NCBI GenBank assembly: GCA_037179385.1
Contig: CM074193.1
Coordinates: 9,259,547-9,323,546, forward strand
Reading direction: 5' to 3'
Length of the DNA: 64,000 bases
Origin: Holothuria scabra
Taxonomy: Eukaryota; Echinodermata; Holothuroidea; Aspidochirotida; Holothuriidae
Shown here: in pieces, positions 24,801 through 32,229 of the stretch
How the letters are laid out: every line of letters begins with the position of its first letter
Position numbering within the stretch: the first letter of the stretch is position 1
Position numbers and translations under genes: made by a program
Notes under the pieces: model-generated
Told to the model about the DNA's origin: nothing
What the model saw: the letters and a program-made list of their open reading frames with translations, nothing else
Database searches by the model: none

Positions 24801-27800
24801 CAAAAAGTTGACTGCACTGAGGTCAGTGTTACAACAAGCCCTAATCCTAACCGTCATCCATAAATTGGAACATACAGTAGAGACATCTCAACAGAAAGGT
24901 GTAACCTTGGCTATTAGTGGTGGTCCTTTTGTATTTGTTTTTTGGTGTAATGCCCTTCCCAATGACTATGATATCTTTGAAAATTAACAAAAAATGGGAA
25001 CCCTAATAATCCAGAAATTAACAAGATTTGTAATTTGCCTTAAATTGTCTGCTTGTAAGAATACCACATAACAGAGTACAAGTCAAGTGTCCTTTGTTTG
25101 ATACACAGTAGATACTATTATGCTAGTTTTAATTACCTGAACTACAGTACTTTCCAAAAAACAAGCCTTACTGAGAGGGCTAAATAAGTGTCAGACACTA
25201 TCTCCAGACAGGTAGGAAATGGTTAAAGCCATTGAGCTGTATGATTCAATGAGAAAACCCCTCAGGACACTGTGGCAGTCAAATGTGATGAATTAGGTAT
25301 TAAAGATAACAGTGACCAGCAATTTTTACAGACTGGTGGGTCAGTTACAATTTGATTCATTCAATTAGGCAATCTCAGTTCAAGCATGCTCAGGGGCATT
25401 TGATCCAAATGATCAGTTATTTAGTTCTTTTTAAAAAACTAATTACCCGTGGTGTATTTAATTATCTAGTTCCCACAGTTTCCATGTCCTTATGAGGACA
25501 GTGGCACAAGGTTTGTCTGTAACTTAAATGTTATCTTCATATTTTTTTTAGGGTTATGGAAGAAACAATGCTTGTATGTTCTAAAAGAAATTTTTGGCAT
25601 CATACAGAGCACTTGATCTGTTCAAAGTTTTGTTCAAAGTTTTCAAAGATCTGTTCAAAGTTTACACTTATGAAGTTCCCCACTGAACAATTCCTCTGCT
25701 TTGTGGGCATGGAAGCTTTCTCCAATATGTTCAGACTATGTCCCCAAATAACCCTCATACAGCCTTTGTTTAACTCACATATTTCATGAAAATCTATAGG
25801 CCGAGATACTTATGGCAAAATCAGCATACCTATGACAAAGATAAATTAACTAACATGTCAGCCTGATGAACAGTTTTTTCCTTTTTAACTATTTCAGATT
25901 GTGTTCTACCCACTTACTCTTATGCGTATTAATACTGGCACTAAATGTTATAGGGCAAAACTTCAAACCAAAATCAACATAAATACTGTACCAAATGAAC
26001 TTTTATGCACTTTAGACATTCTTAATACAGTGAGATTGCTTCAGTACATATTTTGAAATTACCCAACTTGATCATTTACATAATCAAGTGGATTCCAAAA
26101 GCTTACCAGATGCATCTTACATTACCCATGCCGTTCAAAACTCTTCACCCTATGCACCAATGAATATTAACCCTAACAGTCACCCTTTTTGAGATAGTAT
26201 GTGCAAGGTTTAACCTCTGATAACCCTAAATGACCTTTGACCTCCAGTAAAAACAAGAGGAATCATCTACTCAATATGGACAATCCACATGCTAAGTATG
26301 AGATCCCTCACAGTTACCCTTCTTGAGATATACTGTTTACAAAATTTTGATGTTTTGACCTCTGGTGACCCCAGATGACCTTTGACCTCCACCAAAAACA
26401 ATAGGGATCATCTACTTAACATGGACAATCCACATGCAATGTATAAGAGCCCTCACAGTTACCCTTCTTGAGATACAGTGTTTACAAGGTTTTGACCTTT
26501 TAACCTCTGGTGACCCCAAATGACCTTTGACCTCCACCAAAAACAATAGGGTTTATCTACTCAATATGGGCAATCTGCATGGTAAGTATGAGATCACTCA
26601 CTTTTTTCCTTCTGGAGATATCGTGTTTACAAGCAATTTCCAAGGAATTTACCATTTGACCCCTGGTGACCCCAAATGACCTTTGACCTCCACCAAAAAT
26701 AATAGGGATCTCCTGCTCAATGTGGGCAATCTACATGCCAAGTTTGAGATCTCTCAGAGTTACCCTTCTTGAGATATCGTGTTTACAAGCGGGCGTCACA
26801 CACACACATACACAGGGCATACCCGTATTCAATGCCTTACGGGGTACACAGAACTGTTCCCCGTAAGGAAATGGTCGGAATTCCCCTTTAGCTGTTTATG
26901 TCACGCGGCACGTGAATGCCGCGAGCGAGGGCGGGCTCTTGCATATCACGTGACAGAGCTCATTGCAGTGTCCGAATTTTCGGGTAGCTACGCCAGTTAC
27001 GAGCTCCGCGTGAGCGAGGAAAGACGTGCGAGACCTCAGCTCTCGTGAGCTGCTTGTACCCGGCAAGGTATTGTTTACAAGCTCACACACACACACACAC
27101 GACATCACCATCGCATAGATTCCATAGAAAAGCATTGTGTGCCAAAAACTTATCCCAAAACATAAAAAAGTTCAAGTTCTGTTTTTAAGAAAAAAGACTT
27201 TTGTGTGGTTCTAATCCCAGGATTTCTTCTGAAACCTTAGGCCAATAATGTAAAATGTCACAAATGCAAGCATAGTGCATGGAAAAGTTCTACTTTCCAG
27301 AAAAGGTGTTTTGTGGTTCTAATCCCCGGATTTCTTTAGAAACCCTAGGTCTTTTTACCAGCCAATAATTGTCAGTTGAATGCTGGACTAAAGCACTGGA
27401 GCAGTCAACTGTGCTAGTCCACTGACAGTGTTTTTTCCATAAAGAGCTACCACAAATTTCTTCATAATGATCTGCTGTCTACTGCACCACACACTGGGCA
27501 ATAGGCTCCAGCAGTTCATTAGTTTACTAATATCACAAGAGATGACAACCAGCAGATTTCTACAATCAATATTAAACAAACCAGCACACCTCCTAATAAA
27601 CTATCTTGTAGCAGCATGTAAGCAAGGATACAGAATCTGTATTAAATTACATTCCCTGTTAAAGGCCAATAATTAAATCTTTACATGTGGAGTGCTGTAA
27701 AGCTATAAAAAGTTGGATATTGTTCAACTTTAGTATGTTTGAGACTGGCCCAATGAAGTTTAAAGAGAAAACTTTGTTTTCATACTTTTATAGCTTTCAG

Positions 27801-29581
27801 GTATATGCAAATACTGTTTGGAACGATAAACCAGGCTTTCCTCATCCTTGCTCTAGATCATGCATTTTTATGTGGAAAACATGTCCCATAAGTGGGACAT
27901 GTTGCAGTTTCTGGTAGGATATTAGCTCATCCCAAGTACCACAGAAAAAATAAGCATGGAAAACAGGTGTTACATTAAAGAGAAAAACAGCATTATGGCT
28001 AAAAATAAGGTTGCAAATGTCACCATGTGAACTGCACAATTTCAAGTGTTTATATCCAATGATTTCCACATTTTAGGAAACAGAATCTCACTCCTTAACC
28101 CTCACCTTAACTTGGGGAGAGCGGATAATGCAAGTCCAAGAAGGATCCCCGTGAGTATATTATATTTTGAAACTGTCTGGACAAAACCTTGAAAGATGTG
28201 ATCATAAACATCATGCAATGTTTTCTTTCTCGTTCATTTTCAAATGTTACCATGAAGGACAAAAGATCAAATGGCATTTTAAAGGGGTGCATTGATTTGG
28301 TTGATAAAACCACCAAATTTTTCAAACCTGTTAAGTTTTCTCCACAATCTAAAGATAAAATGGTTAAACTGAGACGATCCTACATCCTATACATAAAATA
28401 TGTCTCATGACTGACTAATTAACAATTCAACTCATTTTTTTTTTAAATTTGTGATCTTTTTTTTTATTGTCTTCGAAACCATTACAAGCTGCAGCTCAAA
28501 TGAATTTCCATTTTTAACCTTTTTTTTACTTTTGGGATGAGAATGCTAATTTATGCACCGTAACTAAAAAGCATTGTCAGGTGGTAGTTCTCTTCAATAT
28601 GTCCTGTTGAGTAATTATAATCACACCCTGAAGGGCAGTTGTTCTGCCATGCTAGCGACCACAAATATAACATAACAATACAGGTTGAAGGGCAAAGGAG
28701 GGCCAAGGCCCCATAAGATGCCCTGAAGTCCAGGCCCAAATCATTTTACTCATCAAAGATCCAATGCCAGAGTGAGTGTGGATGAACACCGGCGAACTTG
28801 CCTTCTCTTTTCCACTAGTGCTCAGAGGTAACGAGGTAGGCGTGTACTAATCGCTCCCAGTCCTGCTCCCGGGACCACCATTTAACGTCCCCATCCGACG
28901 GACGTGAGAGTATCCCGTCTTTAGCCACCTTCCCAAAGGCTGGAGGGGGTGGAGGTTATACTTGCTCTGCACCACTGCTCAACAGCTGAACTGAGCAAGC
29001 AGACAACTTCCTGAGACGGACAACTTCCTGAAACGGACAACCAAATACCCAAATATGGTAGTAGCCATTGGTTTTTGAATAACAACTTCACACAGGGTGG
29101 CAATCAACTGAAAAAAATTGGATGAAATTTGGTATTTTTTTTGAAAGACCAGTTCAGATGTGAAAACAGTAGATTGCTCAGGGATGAACCCACCTTACTT
29201 TGACCCAGCCAGGAATCAAACTACCCACCTACTGGTTGCAAAGCTTCATAGCTTAAAATGGTCCCGTCCTTTACACTCCGTCAGAGCAAATGTTTTTTAG
29301 GTACAGTACATACTGTACATCAGCATTCACATCCTAAAAGATAAGAATTAGGTTAAAACTTTGAATTCTACAAAGTTCTGGCTGGTAATCAATATCAACA
29401 ATATGTCCCTTTAAATATCAAATATTCTACACAAAATTTGATGAAAATTAGCTAATTATATATTGATCACTTACTTTGGAATATCTCTCAAGTCTGACTT
29501 TTGTCTCTTAATGTCTCCCGATGAGATAGGCCGGAACCATACTTCAAGCAATTTTTCAGTGCCCTCATAGTGTTCCAGCAT
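742..29581 (-). CDS. AMD1: S-adenosylmethionine decarboxylase proenzyme (whole gene, ten coding exons)
   Basis: AdoMetDC makes decarboxylated S-adenosylmethionine, the aminopropyl donor for spermidine and spermine, in the cytosol. Coding exons in transcript order are 29581-29475, 13422-13336, 12413-12290, 10754-10652, 8911-8869, 5619-5502, 4990-4898, 4401-4327, 2250-2170 and 891-742. All junctions are GT-AG with matching phases, giving 326 residues plus TGA (human has 334). Visible motifs: N-terminal [11 protein letters not shown] (two glutamates near the active site), SESSMFV with self-cleavage between Glu66 and Ser67 (Ser67 becomes the pyruvoyl group), KTCGTT (Cys81, human Cys82), [15 protein letters not shown] (Ser218, human Ser229), TIHVTPE (His232 and Glu236, human His243 and Glu247), and FKPGKF. 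The region matching human putrescine-binding Asp174/Glu178 is short and lacks both residues. No break is seen, so the gene looks functional. The exact joining is inferred without a transcript. Confidence 0.95.
1193..1343. mobile_element. Fold-back miniature element
   Basis: Two ~50-base arms (1193-1241 and 1294-1343) are nearly perfect inverted repeats; they share AATAGCAATTACAA and AATTGTGGGATAGA. The ~50-base loop contains ACAGTAAAATGCCATTGA. There is no coding capacity. It sits in an AMD1 intron. A miniature inverted-repeat transposon is the simplest reading; no target duplication is clear. Confidence 0.75.
2170..2250 (-). CDS. AMD1: AMD1 coding exon 9
   Basis: Encodes residues 251-277, [19 protein letters not shown] and onward, matching human SYDDLIRKVVEVFKPGKF. 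The acceptor is TTTTTCAG and the donor is GTAAGT; both ends are phase 0. Confidence 0.95.
2687..3262. repeat. Tandem repeat, ~200-bp unit, about 2.9 copies
   Basis: Units start with CACATGAG at 2687, 2891 and 3091 (spacing 204 and 200). Each runs through a GGGCTTTA block, AACAAACCAAAC, and AAGAATACACTGTATTCAAA. The third copy is cut short near 3262. The preceding 2480-2686 is rich in ACACA/TGTGT words and inverted GTTGTGACACATG pieces. Confidence 0.8.
4327..4401 (-). CDS. AMD1: AMD1 coding exon 8
   Basis: Encodes residues 226-250, [20 protein letters not shown] and onward. His232 (human His243) acts in pyruvoyl formation and Glu236 (Glu247) contacts substrate. The acceptor is TTTGTAG and the donor is GTAAGT. 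Confidence 0.95.
4898..4990 (-). CDS. AMD1: AMD1 coding exon 7
   Basis: Encodes residues 195-225, [10 protein letters not shown]...[15 protein letters not shown]. Ser218 is the human Ser229 equivalent needed in processing. Phe212 is the substrate-stacking Phe223 equivalent. The acceptor is TTTCAG and the donor is GTAAGT. Confidence 0.95.
5502..5619 (-). CDS. AMD1: AMD1 coding exon 6
   Basis: Finishes Trp155 and encodes residues 156-194. [11 protein letters not shown] matches human ILMSELDPAVM. Between Trp155 and this block only 12 residues are present (21 in human), and the positions aligned to human Asp174 and Glu178 are not acidic. The acceptor is GCAAG and the donor is GTAAAA. The 3' half is firm; a missed micro-exon in the 5' half is possible. 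Confidence 0.88.
5620..8868. other. AMD1 intron 5, no recognised gene
   Basis: This 3.2-kb intron is AT-rich. At 7080-7140 it holds a fragment (AGCTACCCGAAAATTCAGCC) related to the TTAA-flanked elements at 15430 and 19236. Nothing else is supported. Confidence 0.6.
8869..8911 (-). CDS. AMD1: AMD1 coding exon 5 (43-base micro-exon)
   Basis: Encodes [13 protein letters not shown] (residues 142-154) flanked by split codons for Cys141 and Trp155. It matches human GAAYCMGRMNSDCW. It is too short for ORF callers; splice signals are TTCACAG and GTGAGT. Confidence 0.93.
9247..9580. repeat. 168-bp direct duplication
   Basis: Two head-to-tail copies (about 9247-9414 and 9415-9580) share CCCCCCATAAA, TTTTTATTCAACCAT, CTATTGGTATG and TTGGGGTTCAA at a constant 168-base offset. 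168 is a multiple of three, so an accidental 134-residue ORF spans both; its internal repetition comes from the duplication and is not evidence for a gene. Confidence 0.85.
10652..10754 (-). CDS. AMD1: AMD1 coding exon 4
   Basis: Encodes residues 107-140 beginning [15 protein letters not shown], the conserved FYSRKNF block, and one base of Cys141. The acceptor is CTTTCAAG and the donor is GTAAGT at 10646-10651. Confidence 0.95.
11050..11605. repeat. Composite repeat: two direct copies around a hairpin
   Basis: A ~120-base block with CCTTTTTTCCAGTTGTGGCT occurs at 11050-11170 and again at 11488-11605. Between them, arms 11358-11392 and 11408-11448 pair around GTGGGTATCGCAAGATTAAA, giving a strong hairpin. 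Both ends carry weak tRNA-B-box-like text (GGACTCGAACT near 11215), so a tRNA-derived SINE fragment is possible. The 172-residue ORF here is an artefact of the repeat. Confidence 0.7.
12290..12413 (-). CDS. AMD1: AMD1 coding exon 3 (autocleavage site)
   Basis: Finishes Ser65 and encodes residues 66-106. ESSMFVS gives the proenzyme cleavage site (Glu66/Ser67). [15 protein letters not shown] contains catalytic Cys81. The acceptor is ATTTCAG; the donor is GTACAG, a weaker form than the other introns. Confidence 0.96.
13336..13422 (-). CDS. AMD1: AMD1 coding exon 2
   Basis: Finishes Lys36 and encodes residues 37-64 ([16 protein letters not shown]...QQAYIL) plus two bases of Ser65. It matches the human segment from SEWDILL to EAYVL. 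The acceptor is GAACAG and the donor is GTAAG at 13331-13335. Confidence 0.93.
13423..15425. other. Start of AMD1 intron 1, no recognised gene
   Basis: Mostly AT-rich. The stretch 13560-13810 is richer in G+C, with several CpG sites. I find no coding exon in it. Confidence 0.5.
15426..15684. mobile_element. piggyBac-like miniature element with TTAA ends
   Basis: Terminal inverted repeats CCCTTTACCGTTGT and ACAACGGTAAAGGG (15430-15680) are flanked by TTAA on both sides (15426-15429, 15681-15684), the target sequence of piggyBac-type transposases. There is no coding capacity. The interior includes GAATTTTCGGGTAGCTACTC and CGAGCTCCGCGTGA. A diverged relative lies at 19236-19598, and fragments at about 7080 and 26980. 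Confidence 0.85.
16486..17276 (-). pseudogene. Transposase-like exon with catalytic Asp and Glu
   Basis: After the TTTTCAG acceptor it encodes [16 protein letters not shown], then [12 protein letters not shown] and [12 protein letters not shown], the second and third residues of the DDE triad. Past a frameshift near 16885, homologous text resumes as [13 protein letters not shown]. Two more stops follow (16765, 16603) before the likely original end at 16486. Confidence 0.78.
17334..19217. repeat. 145-bp tandem array within a mobile-looking unit
   Basis: The word CCCCAAA(T/G)GA, or its variant, recurs at 17681, 17826, 17971, 18116, 18261, 18406, 18551, 18696, 18841 and 18986: exactly 145 bases each time. 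The unit carries TGACC(C/T)CTGACC or TGACCTTTGACCT, AAATTAATAGGGTTCTTCC, AACGCATCAACATATCAAG and GAGATATTGTGTAAACAAGG. The array is preceded by a unique left part and followed by a CA-rich microsatellite. The outer ends are inverted: GGTTTCGATGA at 17334 and TCATCGAAACC at 19207-19217. ORFs here are repeat artefacts. Confidence 0.92.
19113..19176. repeat. CA-rich microsatellite
   Basis: An interrupted (CA)n with CATACA variants at the right end of the 145-bp array. Similar runs sit at 26795-26818, 27084-27102 and 52090-52132, each at the end of a related array. Confidence 0.9.
19232..19602. mobile_element. Second TTAA-flanked piggyBac-like element
   Basis: TTAACCCTGT at 19232 and AAAGGGTTAA ending at 19602 frame a sequence related, in reverse orientation, to the element at 15430 (it shares TGCGGGGCG, AGCTACCTGAAAATC and CAATGAGAGAGACAATAG). 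A further GGGTTAA at 19306-19312 suggests an internal rearrangement or nested partial copy. Confidence 0.7.
20274..20404. repeat. 21-bp G-rich minisatellite, about six copies
   Basis: The unit GGGGTAGAGGGATGGGGTCT plus G repeats head to tail with almost no change. Runs of three to five G at short spacing make it a G-quadruplex candidate on the plus strand. The GVEGWGL repeats of the overlapping ORF are not a gene. It lies inside AMD1 intron 1. Confidence 0.95.
20444..20844 (-). pseudogene. Transposase-like exon with premature stop
   Basis: The acceptor GTTAG precedes CAGAATATTGC; the donor is GTAAGT at 20438-20443. It encodes [10 protein letters not shown], a KKKQ basic patch, VDNKNKVKM and, past the in-frame TAA (20554-20556), [20 protein letters not shown] and FGRDHLK. 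It ends in phase 2, matching the single G that opens the next exon. Confidence 0.8.
21220..21526. mobile_element. Miniature inverted-repeat element, copy 1
   Basis: The left end TTAAAGGCCCAGTTCTCTCA with CCCCAAACAGT is inverted at the right end as TGTAGTTTGGGGTGAGAGG with GGCCCTTTAA. The interior is non-coding. A diverged copy is at 56951-57256, sharing TAGACACAATC-type text, TTGCTTCA, CATGCTGTGTAAT and GTCAAAGAGCTG. Confidence 0.8.
22189..22301 (-). CDS. Possible exon with a Tudor/SH3-like motif
   Basis: A 113-base segment bounded by TATTGCAG and GTGAGT reads [20 protein letters not shown] and then [17 protein letters not shown]. The pattern (acidic turn, W-x-GKLY-x-GKIV) resembles small Tudor or SH3-like barrels found next to BEN domains and in transposon-derived proteins. 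It ends in phase 1 and does not join the next transposase-like exon directly, so its gene is unknown. It could be an upstream exon of the decayed transposase or a separate remnant. Confidence 0.4.
22639..23446 (-). other. Long reading frame split by one stop, function unknown
   Basis: One minus-strand frame runs from about 23446 to 22639 with a single TGA (23170-23172). The first part has a coiled-coil-like stretch ([15 protein letters not shown]) and a hydrophobic run ([16 protein letters not shown]); the second is 170 residues with no motif I know. A 110-residue plus-strand ORF overlaps it. It may be chance, a decayed gene or a transposon remnant. Confidence 0.2.
23447..24429. other. Intron DNA, nothing recognised
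   Basis: AT-rich sequence with a short (TA)n run at 23857-23870. No gene or clear repeat is visible. Confidence 0.5.
24430..24760. repeat. Diverged remnant of the 145-bp array family
   Basis: Contains GTGACCCAAAATGACCTTTC, ACGATAGGGAG, GTATGAGATCCCTC and GTGACCCCAACCTTTGACCTC in the unit order of the arrays at 17.3, 26.1 and 51 kb, but strongly diverged. Confidence 0.65.
26150..27150. repeat. 145-bp array, second subfamily, with a nested insert
   Basis: Four units carry perfect TGACCTTTGACCT at 26231, 26376, 26521 and 26677. CA repeats follow at 26795. Between 26815 and 27065 is an insert with GAATTTTCGGGTAGCTACGC and GAGCTCCGCGTGAGCG (kin to the element at 15430) and a hairpin CCTTACGGGG/CCCCGTAAGG (26835-26868). 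TTTACAAGC occurs on both sides of the insert (about 26782 and 27074). A second CA run and CATCACCATCGCATAGATT resemble the right end of the other arrays. Confidence 0.8.
27878..27903. promoter_or_regulatory. Perfect palindrome resembling p53-family half-sites
   Basis: The arms AACATGTCCCA and TGGGACATGTT are perfect inverted repeats around TAAG. AAACATGTCC fits the half-site rule RRRCWWGYYY and GGACATGTTG fits 9 of 10, separated by 8 bases. It lies in AMD1 intron 1, about 1.7 kb below the start codon. Function is inference only. Confidence 0.35.
28740..29000. repeat. Dispersed SINE/LINE-tail-like repeat, copy 1
   Basis: Shares CATCAAAGATCCAATGCCAG, AGTGCTCAGAGGTAACGAGG, GTGTACTAATCGCTCC and the hairpin CGTCCCCATCCGACGGACG with copies at about 41500-41620 and 57480-57640. 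Such hairpin-bearing text is typical of SINE or LINE 3' tails. Confidence 0.65.
29475..29581 (-). CDS. AMD1: AMD1 coding exon 1
   Basis: Encodes residues 1-35 and two bases of Lys36. It holds [16 protein letters not shown], the N-terminal block with the two active-site glutamates (human Glu8 and Glu11 equivalents) and an aromatic residue (Tyr5 for human Phe7). The start is the first in-frame ATG after an in-frame TGA at 29618-29620. The donor is GTAAGT at 29469-29474. The exon ends at phase 2 and joins the single A that opens exon 2. Confidence 0.93.
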
Positions 29582-29626
29582 TTCGGCATCATGGGAGAAG
29601 AAAGCATCAGATAGATTTCAAGCCTA
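29582..29626 (-). other. AMD1: AMD1 5' UTR part, preceded by a likely 3' splice site
   Basis: Upstream of the start codon, the minus strand reads a pyrimidine-rich stretch ending in TACAG at 29627-29632, then TAGGC. This is a good acceptor, so at least one non-coding 5' exon probably lies further up at higher coordinates. I could not place that exon or the promoter. Confidence 0.45.
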
Positions 29627-29939
29627 CTGTACCAGAGGAAGGATAAGATAAGAATATTTAAATTAAGTGACCACACTAAACAGTGACTAATATATTCTTG
29701 CTACTGTTGCAAGGAAGTCTGAACAGACCATGTTAACATTTTACAATAAGAACTTGATGACACTTACCATACTTAAGTATCATAAGTGGAAAAAGTAGGG
29801 AAGCTTAATGGCTCCTTCTAAAAAACTTGAGTATCTGGAGGGAATTATTGCCACTGGAAGAAAATTTGCTTTTGCTGTAGTTCATGTGAATAAAAATGAG
29901 GTTGAGCAAAATGTTCCTCACTTTCCAGAAAACACACAC

Positions 29940-31790
29940 AAAAAAAAAAACTCCAGCCTGACAATCATACTCCCAATACGAAAAGAAAAGGAAAGGCAAG
30001 CGATGCCACACAATGTTCTTTAGTTGCAAACATGCAAGTGAATACCTACCATATGGCAAGGAAGTTCATAGCTACCTACTTCAACCCCTGGGATTGTCTA
30101 CCACTCCCATAAACAAGACTTTCCTAAGGAAGTAGGGATTTCCATTTACAGTACTGTACCTGTGGTATAAATATACTGTGTGTACAATAACCATATAGTT
30201 GAGATGTCCTTCTTAACACTGAATAGTTATTTCTGAAAGGTTAATCTCCCAGTACAATGCTTCCAAACTTTAAAAGAACAATCCTCAATTGCCTGTAAGT
30301 GGATACAATATGCTATGCATAACAATGCTTTCACCAAAAACTAATAAAAGCACTAACACAGACAATTTACTGTACTCACAGCTGTTACACAATCGTTTTG
30401 ATCTATTCCTCTTAAAGTCCAGAACTTAAGTACCAGTCTGTGTTGTTATTGCACTCAAGTTATAAAGGCCTAGTACCCTGTGCACTGCAACAGATGAAAT
30501 CCATCTGATGGTAAGGTCGGTATAGTACAGTAGCTATGATTTTAATTGTACATGCTCTACTACAGTATGTATACTTGATTAATTCGATCTGTTGTGACTA
30601 ATTGATACTGTAGCTGTAAATTCATAACCCAGAGCAGACTGAATTAAAAAAAAACAATAAAAAATAAATCAAGGCTTGCTGGCTTACTGTATGTACACCT
30701 GGTTGAGAGGAAGATTAAGTATATAACAGATTGTGGTAGTTTCATGATTTCTAGAGTAATGCACCTAGCCAGCATTGTAACATGTTTTTGTTTTACATGA
30801 CTTACACATTGGAAGAAGTTTAAAGGTCATGGAAGAAAATCACCTTTTAGTTCTATAGATGCAAAATGGTATAATATTTTTACCTGAAATGTAATGAAAG
30901 TTATAGTAATCACTCATTTGTCACTTTTTGCTGTTTTTTCAAGTATGGGCAATGTGGAGTTTCAACCACTAAAACTCCCAATTCCCTTGTGTGGGCTAAC
31001 TGCATAAGTTAAAAGATGATTTACATACAAAAAATTAGATACCCGATATCAATACATATCAGACAAGTTGAGACTAAAAAGAAAGCATAATATGAATCAT
31101 ATACCTACCAGTACATGTACATATTTTCATGAAATTCTGTCCCTGATATACCTTGATGGAGGTCCTTGTAATGCATGCTCAGATCTCATTCAATTTGTGT
31201 TATTTACGCATAAATGTTGATTTAGCAACACTGTGCTGGCATATAACACTGTACCTGTAGCACTCAAGATGAATGTAAAGTGGGCCTACATTACATGGTT
31301 GTGAGTAACTAGCATGCTTAAAGGATCATGTGTGCAGTATTGCCACATCCTCTAAAAATAAGAATGGTTGCAGTAATTTTTATTTTATATTTAATTTATT
31401 TCATGTCTGCTCTATGTGGGCTCATATTCAGGTTAACATCATTAAGTTGGAAAGTCTACACAGATGTACACTATAATTTAAACCTCTATCAACTTGAAGG
31501 CCCACATGTGTATGTACAATAATTATAGTACAATAATTATTAGAATTCTCATCACGAAAAAACAACCCAATTGGAGAAATAAGCTACAATTATCACAGTA
31601 CAGTGTAGACCTCTTGACATACAGCTTTATAAAACCCAAACTGCCAAAGAGATGACCTGGCAAATCTATCCCTCAGATGACATGTAGAGCTGGGGCCTGG
31701 AGTGGGGATGTCAGAGGGGTAGGGGTTGAGTTCCTCCTATATTCCCAGGAAAATGTGAAAACAGCTGGAAAAGTAAGAAGAAAAAGAGCA
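29940..31790. other. Region upstream of AMD1, no recognised gene
   Basis: AT-rich DNA with many TACTGTA/TACAGTA words. Short ORFs have no motif. Any 5' non-coding exon of AMD1 could lie here or further right. Confidence 0.5.
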
Positions 31791-31798
31791 CTAAAATT

Positions 31799-32220
31799 TA
31801 GGGCTGTGAACGTTTAGCAAAATAACTAAATGTTTAACCTCAAAAATTTGCGATCGTTTAGCGATTAATAGCGATTACCTTATCACACAAAAAAAAAAAA
31901 ACTTCAGAATGTACAGTAGTGATTGATACTGAATGTAATGCAGAAGTAAAAATAGTTGTTATCTTGCATGGTAAAATCAAAGTATTCTGAAACTTTGAAG
32001 TCAACAAGGTTCAGATATGTCCAGAATGTTCCATTTAACAAAAACCTGGGATCATATCAGAGTACAGTATACAAATGGATAAAAAAATTTTTTAATCCAT
32101 TTGTATACTCTAACAAAAAGTCAAAAACCAGTTTTGCGATTAATCGCTTGTAGCTTTGTACTAAACGTTTACTACACATGCAATTGTTTAGTAATTAATC
32201 GCTACACATTCACAGCCCTA
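31799..32220. mobile_element. hAT-type non-autonomous element with perfect 8-bp target duplication
   Basis: Ends TAGGGCTGTGAACG and CATTCACAGCCCTA are inverted. The direct repeat CTAAAATT flanks both sides (31791-31798 and 32221-32228), the 8-bp duplication of hAT transposases. The interior has repeated TTTAGCGATTAAT/ATTAATCGCT words and a perfect hairpin, AGTATACAAATGGAT at 32066 with its inverse ending at 32109. No transposase is present. Confidence 0.93.
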
Positions 32221-32229
32221 CTAAAATTG

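Noticed and set aside
29190..29290. tRNA-like B box text (GGAATCAAAC)
   Set aside because: No complete cloverleaf or A box could be made; at most a SINE fragment.
29488..29676. 62-residue minus-strand ORF over AMD1 exon 1
   Set aside because: Wrong frame: the AMD1 frame, shifted by two bases, carries [11 protein letters not shown] and the correct splice phase.
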